64,000 bases of DNA from Areca catechu (Eukaryota > Streptophyta > Magnoliopsida > Arecales > Arecaceae), in contig CM038046.1 in NCBI GenBank assembly GCA_021397845.1, forward strand, positions 3,329,001 to 3,393,000. Direction: 5' to 3'. A program made the translations under genes and the position numbers. Each line of letters opens with the position of its first letter. The stretch's first letter is position 1. The notes under the pieces were generated by a model. It was not told the DNA's origin. It was given only the letters and a program-made list of their open reading frames with translations, and did no database searches. Below, piece after piece: positions 22,372 through 33,614 of the stretch.

Positions 22372-23581
22372 TGTTGACGCCCGATCATCGTGGCCTGTAG
22401 CTAGAGACGACCTTGATCCCCGCCCTTGTCACTCAGGAACCAGCTCGCATGCCCGGACCTGCAAAATAGAAGAGACTCGGGTCGGGGATCCCGGTGGGGG
22501 TACTCTGACGCTCAAGTCAGTGGCGATCCAGGAAAACAGATCCTCTTGGTCGAGCCCCATAGATGGACTCCACGCTAGGAGAAGAAAATTATGTACTTGG
22601 AGAGGGTGAATGGGTTGAGAGTAGAGCGGGAGAAGTGGCAGCGAAGAAGTGTTTAAGCTAGATGGTTGTGTCCGTCGAGACCCTTCCGGTGAGTATTCAG
22701 TAGCCTAGAGCACTTGGCCTCTCAGTTGCTCTCCTGTATACCGCCCCTTTTGCCCGTTTGTTACTTAACTTTCTCTTGGAACCTTAGAGAACTCTTTTAA
22801 GCTAGGATGGCTGCATACCGCCTACCTTGGGATCCTCCCCTCGCTTGCAGGTGCGTGCGGTGACTCTCCATGCTGTGCATGAGGTGGCTTTTCCCATTCG
22901 TGATAGGAAACCGTACCGTACACTCTGACCCTCCCTCTGGTCACTCCACTTTGGAAACCTAGTAGAGTCTCGATCGGGGGACAGCCACCCCCTGGATTCC
23001 AATCTCCTGGATTGACTTCCTCTTTTGGATGGCACAGACCGTCGGTCGGGAGTGCGGCACCTCGATCAGGGGACCCCTTTTCCTTCGATGTAAGTGGTAG
23101 CCGGAACAATTATTACAGCCTAGTGGGCACCCCTCCGTGGTCCTTGAGCGGTTTACCGCCATCCAAGGAAGGCGGCGACGTCCCTCAGCTACCAGTCCCC
23201 TCGTCCGAAGTGGGGCCGGTCCAGGAAGGAGAAACTCGACTTCAACAGGGCACCTCGACCTCGAGGGAGCCACTTGGTGAAGGAGTCCGAAGAGAGCCAG
23301 AGCTTGACTCGGCTAGGGCGTCTCAACCTCGAGAGAGCCCCCTGGCGAAGGAGTTCGGGGAGAGCCGAAGCTCGACTTCGGCCAGGGTATCTCGACCTCG
23401 AGGAAGCCACCTGGCAAAGGAGTCTAGGGAGAGCCGGAGCTTGACTTCGACCAAGGCATCTTGATTTCGAGGGAGCCACCTGGCGAAAGGAGTTCGAAGA
23501 GAGATGTCCGACATGGCAGCTTCCTCCGACATAGCATCTGATTAAGTTTGACACGGGTTCCACGTCAGCGATCCCACCACA
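22372..23581 (-). mobile_element. Solo LTR of a Ty3/gypsy element, GC-rich
   Basis: GC-rich block between TGTTGACGCCCG and CCCACCACA, sitting inside an AT-rich hairpin array whose units continue on both sides. On the minus strand it contains TGACTTGAGCGTCAGAGTA and TTTTGCAGGTCC, typical of the 3' part of plant gypsy LTRs, and it ends CGTCAACA. No clean target duplication is visible (ATAAC left, TTAAT right), so the boundaries may be off by a few bases. It has no coding capacity. Confidence 0.8.
23256..23500. repeat. 68-69 bp minisatellite within the solo LTR
   Basis: About 3.6 copies of a unit that begins CGACCTCGAGGGAGCC, continues CACCTGGCGAAGGAGTTC and ends GACTTCGGCCAGGG. Copy starts are at 23256, 23324, 23393 and about 23461. 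It creates short open frames on both strands that are not genes. Confidence 0.9.
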
Positions 23582-23984
23582 TTAATACCAAGTCTTTGGA
23601 CTTAGTCATAATGTAAATATGAGCTTCGAAGAACCCAAACAAGTTAGCTCATCATATAGATGATCTTCTCAATTTTAGAATTTGGATTCTTCAGATCACA
23701 TTAAATAGAATCGGCTAGATAGAAAACCAAACTTTGGATAATTCTGCTATTAATATACCGAATAAGAGAACTTGATATGTGAAACCATTCCCTTCTTCCA
23801 AGAAGATATAATAAAATAATCATGTAAACGAGATACCATAACCTTATTTCTTCTTCTTTAGGAAATGAGAAGATCCGAAGTAATTAAATCTGTCATTTTA
23901 TTAACTTCTCTACTAGGATTGGCTGCTTAGATTATTGCTGATGGAAAATAATATATATATTGAGTGGATATACCTCGGCATGTC

Positions 23985-24600
23985 GCCGAATTTACTTTGT
24001 ACTTCGTCGATTTATCATAGAATAGATCGCGTAGGTCGTTCCTGTGTTTTTGACAGAGAATGAAACAAGCTGGTTAAGCCCTTCTTGGTACTTCATCGAT
24101 TTTACCGTAGGGTAGATCATTCAAATCATCCCATGATTTTGATGGAGAATAGATAGGCTAATCAAGCCTACCTCGGCATTTCATAGGATAGATCACGTAG
24201 ATCATCCTTATACCTTTTAATAGAGAATAAGACAGGCTGATCAAGCCCATCTCGGTATTTCGTATGGTAGATTATGTAGATCATCCTTATATCTTTTAAT
24301 AGAGGATAAGATAGGCTGATCAAGCTCACCTCGGCATTTCATAGGATAAATCATGTAAATCATCCTTATGCCTTTTAATAGATAATAAGACAGGCTGATC
24401 AAGCCCACCTCGGTATTTCATAGGGTAGATCATGTAGATCATCCTTATGCCTTTTAATAAAGAATAAGACAGGCTGATCAAGCCCACATTAGTATTTCAT
24501 AGGGTAAATCGCATAGATCATCCTTATATCTTTTAATAGAGAATAAGACAGAGTGACTAGGTCCATCTCGACATTTCAATATAACTCTGTGAATAGGAAT
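23985..24600. repeat. 79-bp tandem array between integrase and hairpin array
   Basis: Units contain AGGCTGATCAAGCCCACCTC, GGCATTTCATAGGATAGATC and ATCCTTATGCCTTTTAATAG. Starts are regularly spaced by 79 bp at about 24234, 24313, 24392, 24471 and 24550, with more diverged and longer units on the left side. It is part of the element's non-coding 3' region (minus strand). Confidence 0.9.
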
Positions 24601-24639
24601 TTTTATTGATAATACTTGCAAAAATTTTCTATATTCTAA

Positions 24640-25907
24640 GGTCGAGACAATAAAGTACCTTCCAAAATTTCAAGTCGATAAGTTCCATGACGGATGATTT
24701 CTTTGATTCGATAAGAACCTTCCTAAGTAGGAGAGAGTTTGCCTTGTTCAGTTGGCTTGGACACTTCAAATCTTCGCTAGACTAAGTCCTCGGGGCAAAA
24801 AGTTTTTCCTTCATGTGAGAGTTGTAATATTTGGCAACCTTTTGGTGATATGCAGCCATCCTCAATCGAGCATGGAGTCGGGTGCCTTGCAACAAGTCTA
24901 AATCAGTTCTTCGGTGTTCCGAGTTTTCAGGTTCTTTGTAATGATCAATCCGTAAAGATTGTAAGGAGACCTTTACAGGAAGGACTGTCTCAATGCCATA
25001 AGCTAGGTGAAATGAAAAATTCGCCGGTGGCTGTTCTGGGAGTAGTTCGGTATGCTCAAAGAACTAAATTCAACTCATCAGCCCATAATCCCTTAGCATC
25101 ATTCAACCTGGTTTTGAGACCATGAAGAATAATTCTATTGGTCACTTCAGCTTCTCCATTAGACTGAGGATGGCCAACGAAAGTTAGCTTATGAAGTATA
25201 TGATATTGGGTACAGAAGCTTTTGAACTTTAGGTTGTCAAATTGCCTTCCGTTATCGATAATAATGGTATAAGAAATTTCAAAATAGAAGATGATAAAGT
25301 TTCTTACAAAATTTTTGACTTTTGCCTCGATAATTTGTGCCAATGGTTCGGCCTTAACCCACTTGATGAAGTAGTCGATTGTCAATATAAAAAATTTTCG
25401 TTGTCCAGAAGTTGGAGGAAATGGACCAAGAATATCCATTCCCCACTGAGCAAAAGGCCAAGGAGCCGTCAACGGGATCAGTTGATTTGCAGGCCGTCTT
25501 TGTATATTAGAATACCTCTGACACTGATCACATCTTCGGACAAAATTTTTAGAATCCTTCTGAATAGTTGGCCAATAATAGTCTTGGTGAATTATTTTGT
25601 AAGCTAAGGATCTGCCCTCCAAGTGATCCCCGTATATACCTTCATGCACTTCTCTGAGAGCATAATCGATATTTGATGACCCTAGACATTTTAATAGAGG
25701 TTGTGTAAAGGATCTTTTATATAAAGTCCCATCTAAGATCATATACTGGGAAGCCACCCAACGAAGTCGTTTAGCTTCAAACTTGTTTTCAGGTAATGTG
25801 CTTTCATTCAAAAATTTAAGAATAGGATCCATCCAGGAGGGCTCATGTTCGATCGGATACATTTTCACTATAGATTCGGATATTCTGGGATCTTCAAGAT
25901 ATTCCAC
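24640..25907 (-). pseudogene. Ty3/gypsy integrase of element A
   Basis: The minus-strand frame 25907-25056 gives the HHCC module (REVHEGIYGDHLEGR ... CDQCQRYSN) and the catalytic core with MDILGPFPP, DNGRQFDN and GEAEVTNR holding the D, D and E residues. Past 25056 the C-terminal portion (AYRTTPRTATGEFPF, then an EGPYRI-like domain) continues in shifted frames to about 24640. It would catalyse cDNA integration. The catalytic triad looks intact, but the frame is broken in the tail. Confidence 0.9.
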
Positions 25908-26422
25908 ATATGTTCAGCCACGGAAGTCGGGGGTAGTGGTTTAAGATGTGAAAGAGCATTGACCCAAGAATTTTCTATTCGTGGCACGTGAACAATTTCA
26001 AAATATTCCAGCTGGGATATTAGGCTTTGCACCTTCTCCAAATACTAAATCATAATGGGATTCCGAGCTTCGAATTCAGCTTTTACTTGATTCACCACCA
26101 ACCGAGAATCCGAAAAGACTTTAATCTTTCTAATCTCTAGTTTCTGAGCAATCTTGAGTCCAGCAATGAGAGCTTCATACTCTGCCTGATTATTCAAAGC
26201 TTGGAAAGAAAAACGGAGAGCATACTCTATGACTTGACCATTCGGACTGGCCAAAATGAGACCAGCTCCACAACGATTGGCATTGGAGGCACCATCCAGA
26301 TGAAACATCCATATGAATTCTGGATCTTCTTCGATGGTCTCTTCCTCTTCGATCCTCAGTTGACTCTCATCCGATCTCCAAGTGCATTCAGCTATAAAAC
26401 CAGCCAGGACTTGCACTTTCAT
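25908..26422 (-). pseudogene. RNase H (second, archaeal-type) of element A
   Basis: The minus-strand frame 26422-26045 contains WMFHLDGASNANRCGAG, NNQAEYEALIAGL and VFSDSRLVVNQV, the D-E-D layout of RNase H. Tat-like elements carry this extra RNase H between RT and integrase. After a stop at 26045 the linker (VHVPRIENSWVNALSHL) continues toward the integrase. Confidence 0.85.
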
Positions 26423-27960
26423 TACTGATCTAGGTGGAAATCAATGTCAAACTCCTCTAACTTAACAACCCGTTTAGCTATCCTTCCTGAAGTGTCGGGG
26501 CAGTGCAAAATGGCCTTCAGGGGCTGATCCGTTAAAACCATAATGGTGTGGGCTTGGAAATAGGGTCATAAATGCTTTGCGACAACTACTAAGGAGAAAA
26601 TGAGTTTTTGTATTATAGGATATCATACTTCCATCTCATGCAGTACCTTACTAGTGTAGTAGATCGGCTTCTACAAGTGGTCAGTATCTTTTTGAATAAG
26701 TACCGAACTAACCGCTTCGTCTGAGACAGAAAGGTACAAATAGAGTTTCCCCTTTACAAGGTTTAGAAAGTAAATGAGGGTTTTCCAAGTATTATTTCAA
26801 CTCATCAAAAGCAAGCTTGCACTCATCTGACCATTCGAAACTTTGAGTTTGATGGAGAACTTTGAAAAAAGGAAGACATCTTTTCGCTGATTGAAAAATA
26901 AATCGACTCAAAGAGGCGATCCTTCTTGTTAGCCACTATACTTCTTTCATGCAAGAGGGATGTCTCATGGTCCGAATGGCTTGAATATTTTCTGGATTAA
27001 CTTCAATTCCTCGCTTGGTAACTAAGAATCCCAAGGCTTTCCTGAGGTCACACCAAAAGTGTACTTAGTCGGATTCAGCTTTATTTGATGGCATCTAAAT
27101 ATGTCAAAGGACTCTCTTAAGTCTTCAATGTGGTCAAACTTATGAAGACTCTTCATAATCATATCATCAACATAAGCTTCCATATTTCTTCCTATCTAAT
27201 TCTTGAACACTTTGTTAATTAATCTTTGGAAAGTTGCTCCATCATTTTTTAACCCAAATGGCATCACTTTATAACAGTAAAGCCCTTTTTCTGTGATGAA
27301 AATGATTTTTTCTTCATCTTCAGGATTCATTCATATTTGGTTATATCCTGACAAAGTATCAATGAAGCTCAGTAGTTGATGACCAGCAGTGGCATCAACT
27401 AACTGATCTATCTTCGACAAAAGAAAGCTATCTTTTGGGAAGCCTTATTAAGATCCGTATAATTGATGCAGATCCTCCACTTGCCATTAGACTTTTTCAC
27501 CATCACAATATTGGCCACCAATCTGGATATTGTACTTTTCTTATAAATTTGGTTTCAAGAAATTTGCTGACTTCTTCGTCAATAACTCTATCTCTCCGGA
27601 GCAAAGTTTCTTTTCTTCTGCCGAATAAGCTTATAGTTAGAAGTTACTTCCAATTGGTGTGTAATTATTTCAAATAGAATTCTGGGCATATCCGAAACTG
27701 CCCAAGCAAAGATATCAGCATTACTTCGAAGAAAGCGAATCAGCCTTGCCTTTGTCTCTTCATCTAACAGACTGCCAATTTGTACAAATTTCGTTGGGTA
27801 GTCTTCGAACAAAGGCACAAAGAGGATCCTTTTCACTGGTTCTCCACAGTCTTCAATTCTGTATCTTGGATCTAACTGATCAAGTGTTAAGGAATTGGTC
27901 GATTGTTTATCCTGAATCATTAGATATTAACGAGCAACCCTTTGATCCCTTTTCATTTTC
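26423..27960 (-). pseudogene. Ty3/gypsy reverse transcriptase and RT-linked RNase H of element A
   Basis: Starts with the linker FSTRNDIGKMKRDQ and the frame 27920-27588 (SLLDEETKARLIRFLRSNADIFAW, SDMPRI, IRQKKRNFAPER), the conserved entry into Tat-type RT. Further motifs are readable across frames: the catalytic EAYVDDMIMKSLHKF near 27150-27185 and a thumb/RNase H region with VLTDQPLKAILHCPD. Several stops and at least two frameshifts interrupt it. Confidence 0.85.
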
Positions 27961-28056
27961 CCGATATCATTTCTAGTAGAAAATCGTACCAAAAGGTGGT
28001 AGGTCGATCCTATGGCTCGAAATTTATTTAAAGGCAGGCCATCCTAAGATTGTATT
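27961..28056 (-). pseudogene. Element A protease, C-terminal piece
   Basis: On the minus strand this segment reads NTILGWPAFK then RAIGSTYHLLVRFS, the end of the gypsy protease (ILGRP motif with R changed to W). It joins directly to the piece ending at 29530 when the solo LTR is removed. Confidence 0.8.
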
Positions 28057-28394
28057 TATTGATTCTGGTCTTGATTTTGATGATTGATAAAATGTTTAAG
28101 CATATATAAGTACTAATTATATTTTTAGTGTGTTTACCAGATCTTAGTACTCATCCATATTGAATGAAGAAATGCTTGTATTTCAATTAAAAAAGTCCTT
28201 AAATTAATGAAAAATCAAGTATATGGACTTTGGAATTAATATGGAAGAACTTGAAGAAGTTAAAGTTTGATTTTGGTCAAGTTTCAGCAAGTTTCGGCAA
28301 TGGCACGTCCAAGTATCGACACTTGAAGAAATGAAGTGTCGACTCAAGACCTAAGAATTTTGAAAATATAGAACTATGCCATCTGGAGGTTTTT

Positions 28395-28525
28395 GCCTCG
28401 AGTGTCGACTCACGGGAATGAAGTGTCGACACTTGAAACTGAAGTGTCGACACCTGGAGATGAAGTGTCAACACCTGGAGGTGAAGTGTCGACACCTGGA
28501 GGTGAAGTGTCGACACTTGACTGTA
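28395..28525. repeat. GTGTCGACAC palindrome array
   Basis: Five or more copies of GAAGTGTCGACACCTGGAG-like units, spaced 19-22 bp, lie inside the solo LTR. One copy has GTGTCAACAC. The core GTGTCGACAC is a perfect 10-bp palindrome. Confidence 0.9.
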
Positions 28526-28904
28526 ACGGCTAGTTTTCAAAAGCTGCATAACTTCTCCAACTTGTTTCAAATGGCTATATTTTCATCCATAATGGTTATA
28601 AATGGTCATTTAAGTATTGGGAGGTTATATAAACATCAAAAATCAATTGGAAAAGTAATCATTTTGTGATATCATTGAATATTCTTCAAGGATTCAAGAG
28701 TTGAGTGGTTCAAGTCTTCAAGCTTCTAAGTTTTAAAGAGAGCATCCAAAGTTCACATCCTCAAGCATCAATCAAAGGCTTCAACAACTTGAAGACAAGA
28801 TCTTCATTAACTTTCAAAGGGCTTCAAAGAGATATTCGCTTTATTTTAGAAAGCTTTAATTGTATTCTTTCATATTTGTTTTTACATTGTTTTACTTGAG
28901 ATTT

Positions 28905-29260
28905 TTGGTGAGCCTTGGAAAACCAAAGAGATTTTTGGTAAGCCTTGGAAAACTAAAGTTGTTGTTGGTGAGCCTTGAAACAAACTAGGATTTAACTTGT
29001 GAGCCCGAAGATAAAATAAGTTGTTTAGGTTCTAGGTTAGCCCATAAAACCAAGGGTGGTTGTTGGTGAGCCTTGAAACTAACTAGGATTTAACTTGTGA
29101 GCCCGAAGACAAAACAAGTTATTTAGATTCTTGGTTAGCCCGTAAAACCAAGGGTGGTTGTTTGTGAGCCTTGAAACCAACTAGGATTTTACTTGTGAGC
29201 CCAAAGACAAACAAGTTGTAAAGGTTATTGGTGAGCCTAGGTTACAAAACCAATCTCAGT
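28905..29260. repeat. GTGAGCCTTGAAA / GTGAGCCCGAAGA tandem repeats
   Basis: The solo LTR contains an array of about 30-bp and about 115-bp nested units built on TGGTGAGCCTTGAAAC, AACTAGGATTTAACTTG and TGAGCCCGAAGA. Such arrays are frequent in LTRs of long plant copia elements. No gene is present. Confidence 0.85.
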
Positions 29261-29529
29261 GGAATTCTCAAGGGAATCTTGGGAAGTAGATGTAGGTGCC
29301 TTGGAGTGCACCGAACCACTACAAATTTCTTTGTACTTGTGTAATTATTTTCTTTGTGCATTTACTTTGTTTATTCCGCTGCATATTATTTTGAAGCACA
29401 CAAATACATTGCCTAAACACAAGTATTTGATTTGAATTAGCACATATTTGCTTCAGTTTATCAAAGTAGTTCAAAAGTTTTATAAAATCCAATTCACCCT
29501 CCCTCTTGGGTTGCCTACCTGAGCCTACA

Positions 29530-29931
29530 GCATTATAAGCTGAAGGTGTTTGTGCTACTATAAAGTTGATGGGAAGTGTCTTTGGCATGGTTCAGTGCCA
29601 AGAGTTACGGGTAAAACTATTTCTCCTTCAACTCCAACTTGATTTTCTCCGAACCTAGTCAGAGGAATAGGAGACCTTTGCAGCTCATTTCCAGATAAGC
29701 CCATTATAAAAAATGATCATATAGTAAAACATCGGCAGAACTTCCATTATCTATCAGAATTCTTCTTATATCATATTTTGTTATTACAGCTGAAACCACA
29801 ACAAGGTCATCATGTGGCAGTTGAACTCCTTGGGGATCCTTATCTGAGAAGCTAATAGAGTTTTTGCCTTTAAGTCTCTTGGAATTATCTTCTTCAGCTT
29901 CATTCCTCCAGCCGATTGACCGATGAAACAT
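29530..29931 (-). pseudogene. Element A protease, catalytic piece
   Basis: Minus-strand frame with DDLVVVSAVITKYDIRRILIDNGSSADVLLYDHF. The IDNGSSADVL stretch corresponds to the gypsy aspartic protease active site (D-x-G-S-S), with N in the second position. It continues to INFIVAQTPSAYN, where the solo LTR breaks the gene. Confidence 0.85.
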
Positions 29932-31380
29932 GCCAACCCTCCCATCGATCGACCTTTGGTGAGACAGTTCGGTTTCATCAGTTGTTCTTTAAGGAGCGGT
30001 TGCTTCGGCTTGAGGCTCTGGACGGCTAACATATTTTTCCAGATACCCTCTTTTAATTGGGTCTTCAATAGCGTCTCGGAGTTGGAAACATTCCTCAGTA
30101 TTATGGTCGTGGTCCCGATGGAATCGGCAATATTTATTCTAGTTCCTCATATTAGTAAAGGTTTTCATAGGACGTGGCCTTTGCAAGTAATTTTCTTTTT
30201 CTATTTCCAGCAGAATCTTTTCTCTCGGGAGGTTGAGGGAAGTGTATGAGTCGAACCGAGTGCCTTGTTGCTTGGACTTGGGACTGCATCTTGGAGTCGA
30301 TACATTGTTGGAAGATGTGGGTACATTTGATCCTTTGATGCTCTTTTTCTTGGAAAGGAATTTTTCTTTGATGAGTCAATGACTCGTGGCTTGCTCTTCA
30401 GTAGCAGCATATTTCTGAGCTCTTGTCAGTAGTTTAGCATAGATGATGGGAAACCTTTAGACTAGGAAAAAAGTGAACCTAAATGATCCAAGACCTTTTT
30501 TCAGGGCTGACATGGCCATGTATTCATTGAGATCAAGGATTTCTAGAGTGGCCGAATTGAATCGAATAACAAATTCTTTAAGACCTTCTCTTTCATTCTA
30601 TTGAAGGAGGAACAAATTATCTGTATTACGTGGCATCTTTTGACATGTTCTGAAATGAGAAATGAACAGCCGCTCCAGCTCAGCGATAGAATGAATTGTG
30701 CCGGACAGTAGGCTCGAATACCACATTCGAGCAGCTTTCCTTAAGGCTGCAGGAAAAGCGAGGTAATATAATGCATCAGATGCCCCTTGTATCATCATGT
30801 GAGCTTTGAAACTTTTCAAATGATCGAGAGAATCGGTAGTTCTATCGTAAGCCTCCAGTTGAGGAATCTTAAAATACTGAGGAATGACTTCAACCATAAT
30901 TTGATCGGAGAAAGGAGGTTGTGAATTGAAAGTCATAACTTCGTCACCTCTTCTTTGATCAGTGAGCCTGGCTATCTGTGACTCCAATAACTTGAATTTC
31001 TCTTCATAATCGAAGTTCATTTCTCTTTACCTGACTCCTCCAGGTGTAGAATCTCCAAAAGAAATGGAAAGGGAACATCTTGTTCTTTTCTTGCCAGGGT
31101 GATCCTCCATATGCCTGCTTGGTTGGGAGCTATAATGCTCATGAGAAAACCGGATTTGTGAAGAACATGGGGTGGATTCCTGGTGTCGATATTCCCTTCC
31201 CCTAGCTCGATGACTGGGTTGAGATGTGGCTGGAGGGCACTGCCTTTGAATGGCAATTTCTTGAAGAGTTTGGACTAAGGTTGTCAGGGCATCGACTTGA
31301 TTTAGAAGGGCCTCGAATTGATGTTGCCCCACAGTTAACATAGGAGGTGGCATATCATTTTCTACTGGAGGATTATTCAC
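29932..31380 (-). pseudogene. Ty3/gypsy Gag of element A
   Basis: Minus-strand frames from 31380 give a Pro/Gln-rich start (MNNPPVENDMPPPML), an adjacent second frame at 31020-30598 with FKIPQLEAYDRTTDSLDHL and WYSSLLSGTIHSIAELERLF (retrotransposon Gag domain), then a zinc-binding HRDHDHNTEECFQLRDAIE motif at about 30040-30140. Frames shift at 31020 and 30600. Gag would assemble the particle and package RNA. The start at 31380 is the first Met after the 5' LTR. Confidence 0.87.
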
Positions 31381-31498
31381 CTGAGGAGCAGGGTGCTCCT
31401 TACTTGTAGGAGCATTCTGGACCTTTCATTTCATCATTCTTATTTTTTCAAGGTTCTCCTTAATAGAGAAAATTCTTTCCCTTCCTGGCATGCCAATC

Positions 31499-32525
31499 TG
31501 TTGACACTAAATCCTCACGGACCGGATGGAGCAACCTACTTGCTAGTTCACCTTCAATGAAAACCTGAAAAAAAAATTCCTGACCAGAATTTCTCTGGCG
31601 GGGACACTCCGATGCCAAAGTCAGCAAGAATTTAAGCAGCAGAATGGAGAACTTGAGAGCAGAATGAAGTGGAATGGAAAGGAAAATGAGTGGAGTGGCG
31701 TTGAAAGAGCTAATTGTGGACTGGCTTTAACTTACCTGGAGTTGGCTTATCTCGAGTGTCCCCTCTTACCGATATTTATAGGTGTGAGTGTAACTACTTA
31801 CGATTATGGAAGTTCGTTAATGTAACTTCCTCATAATAGTAAGTAATGGCGGTCGGAAATTAGTTAGTCCATGGTTATCAAAGTTGGAGCTATCGACCAT
31901 GTGGATGGTTATAACAACCAGAATAACCTTCAACTGCTTCAGGTTGAGAGATCGTTCACATGCTTCAGATACACTCTCTTTAGAGAAGATCCGAAAAGAG
32001 TCTAACTACTTCTTCGGACTGTCTTTCTTGGAATGGACTGAAGAAGTGCTAGCTATTTGCTTCGTATTCATCTCCTTCGGAGTGAGCCGGAAGATAAAGA
32101 ATTGTTTACCATGGAGCCAAAGGGATAAACAATATATTTCAGAAATATTCTCTTTGGATCAGGCTGAAGATATAAAGCTGAATGAAGTAATAATATATTC
32201 TAGAAGTATTTTCTTCAAACCAAGCGGAAGACATGAAATCGAATGAAATAATAATCTATTCTAGAAGTGTTTCCTTCGGATCAAGCTGAAGGCATGAAGC
32301 CGAATGAAGTAATAATATATTCTAGAAATGTCTTCTTCGGATCAGACTGAAGACATGAAGTCGAATGAAATAATAATATATTCTTTTCATTAAGATAGTT
32401 TGTAGCCCTCGTTAAATTATAAAGATATCATCTTCAGGTGCACTGACTTGATTGACGGGTCCAAATAAAATCGATTCAACTAATGAACCGGTAATTAGTT
32501 TGTATCAAACCGAATTACCACAACA
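31499..32525 (-). repeat. 5' LTR of Tat-like element A
   Basis: Runs from TGTTGACACT to CCACAACA, 1027 bp. A minus-strand TATAAATA box lies at 31773-31780. Four copies of the 61-bp unit (GAAGTAATAATATATTCTAG ... TTCGGATCAGGCTGAAG) lie at about 32140-32400. Divergence from the 3' LTR is high, about nine differences in the first sixty bases by eye, so the insertion is not young. Confidence 0.92.
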
Positions 32526-32530
32526 ATATA

Positions 32531-33614
32531 TATATATAAATTATTAAATGATTAATTTGTTAAATATTTTAATCAATTATGTATTATGCATCGATAAATA
32601 TTATATTCTAAAATATATATATTGATTTATTAAAAGAATGTATTGATTTGCAAAATGATTAATTTGTTTGATATGTATTTTATAATATAATATATATAAA
32701 AAAATTTTAAAAAAATAAAAAAAATAAGATTTTATGAGTAGTTATTTTATTATTTTTTAAAATGATGAAATTGATAACTTTGTTAATAATAAAAATTTTT
32801 AATTTTTTTTAATATAGATGTAGGTATATTGTAAAATAGAAAGTCAGAGAATATTTCCATCCTCCGGATACCCACCCGCCCGATATGACTTTTGTCTGAT
32901 AGAACGCTGTGGGCGAAGACGCGAAGTTCGAAGAGTGTCGACGCCGATACCATTTTTCTGGACATCAATTTTTTTACCGGGGGGGGGGGGGGGGGGGGGG
33001 GGGTTGTGTGTGGATGGGGGCCAAAAAAATAATAATAATAAAAAACCCTCATTTAAGGCGAGGATGTTGAAGGTACCGTCCCCGTTTTGAGTCTAATTAT
33101 TGCTCGGACCAGGTCCAGAAGGACGGTCCAACATCCTACGGTGGAGGACACGCGACACCACCCCTTGTATGTCACCAATTCCCGATCGTGCGATATCCAC
33201 CGTGCATATGCTCTGGCATTTGCCCTGGTCCAATCGGACTAGGTGCATGTAATGATTTCTCCCGTTTTGAGTTCGAATAACTGCATTGGATGGTCCGGAT
33301 TCAACGCCCAGGCATAATTGGCCTCCTAGACCGTATTAAAGGATCAAAAATGGTATCTCCCGCTCGCATTATCCCGCCGTTCCCTTCCGTACTCATCTAA
33401 GTTCCCACCGTCGCACATTAAATTCTTTCCCCCAACGCTACCACCACCCCAACTCCAACCAAACTGCTATCTGTCCTCCACCCATAGTCAACTTCCCTCC
33501 TTCCCAACTTCTTTCGCTCGCCTCTCCTCTCTTTGCCTTCTTATCTTAAAAGGAGCTCCGTGTGGAACTCGGAAGTGGGCTTTCCCACGTTCCCTTGGTT
33601 GGTGGTGTTCAGAG
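32531..33614. other. Intergenic region upstream of the dehydrogenase gene
   Basis: AT-rich DNA to about 32820, then a run of 26 G (32978-33003) followed by an ATAATAATAA stretch, then moderately GC-rich DNA with pyrimidine-rich tracts (33430-33545) that probably includes the promoter and 5' UTR of the next gene. No separate gene is seen. Confidence 0.6.

Larger units (their letters stand above)
28057..29529 (+). mobile_element. Solo LTR inserted in the protease of element A
   Basis: Bounded by TATTGATTCTGG and GAGCCTACA, so the canonical TG start is mutated to TA. Flanks are GTATT (28052-28056) and GCATT (29530-29534), a 5-bp target duplication with one change. Excision in silico restores the protease reading across SAYNTILG. 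It has a TATATAAA box at 28626-28633 on the plus strand, GTGTCGACAC palindromes at 28330-28520, and a GTGAGCCTTGAAA array at 28905-29250. There is no coding domain. Length is 1473 bp. Confidence 0.87.
18485..32525 (-). mobile_element. Tat-like Ty3/gypsy retrotransposon A, with opposite-polarity ORF and nested solo LTRs
   Basis: LTRs lie at 18485-19450 and 31499-32525, and the flanking 5 bases are ATATA on both sides (18480-18484, 32526-32530). That agreement is weak support because the locus is TA-rich. Minus-strand order is gag, protease, RT, RNase H, integrase, which is Ty3/gypsy order. An additional ORF of opposite polarity lies between integrase and the 3' LTR, a hallmark of some Tat/Grande-type elements. 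A polypurine tract (minus strand GAAGTGAGGGGTAGC, 19451-19465) abuts the 3' LTR. Two solo LTRs sit inside (22372-23581 and 28057-29529). Many stops and frameshifts show that it is not autonomous. Confidence 0.92.

Noticed and set aside
23012..23563. Open frames on both strands in the GC-rich block
   Set aside because: They follow the 68-bp minisatellite periodicity inside a solo LTR; a repeat whose unit length is near a multiple of three produces such frames.
28277..28669. Repetitive open frames reading LHLQVSTLHLQ and KCRHLEVKCRH
   Set aside because: They are translations of the GTGTCGACAC array in the solo LTR, not protein genes.
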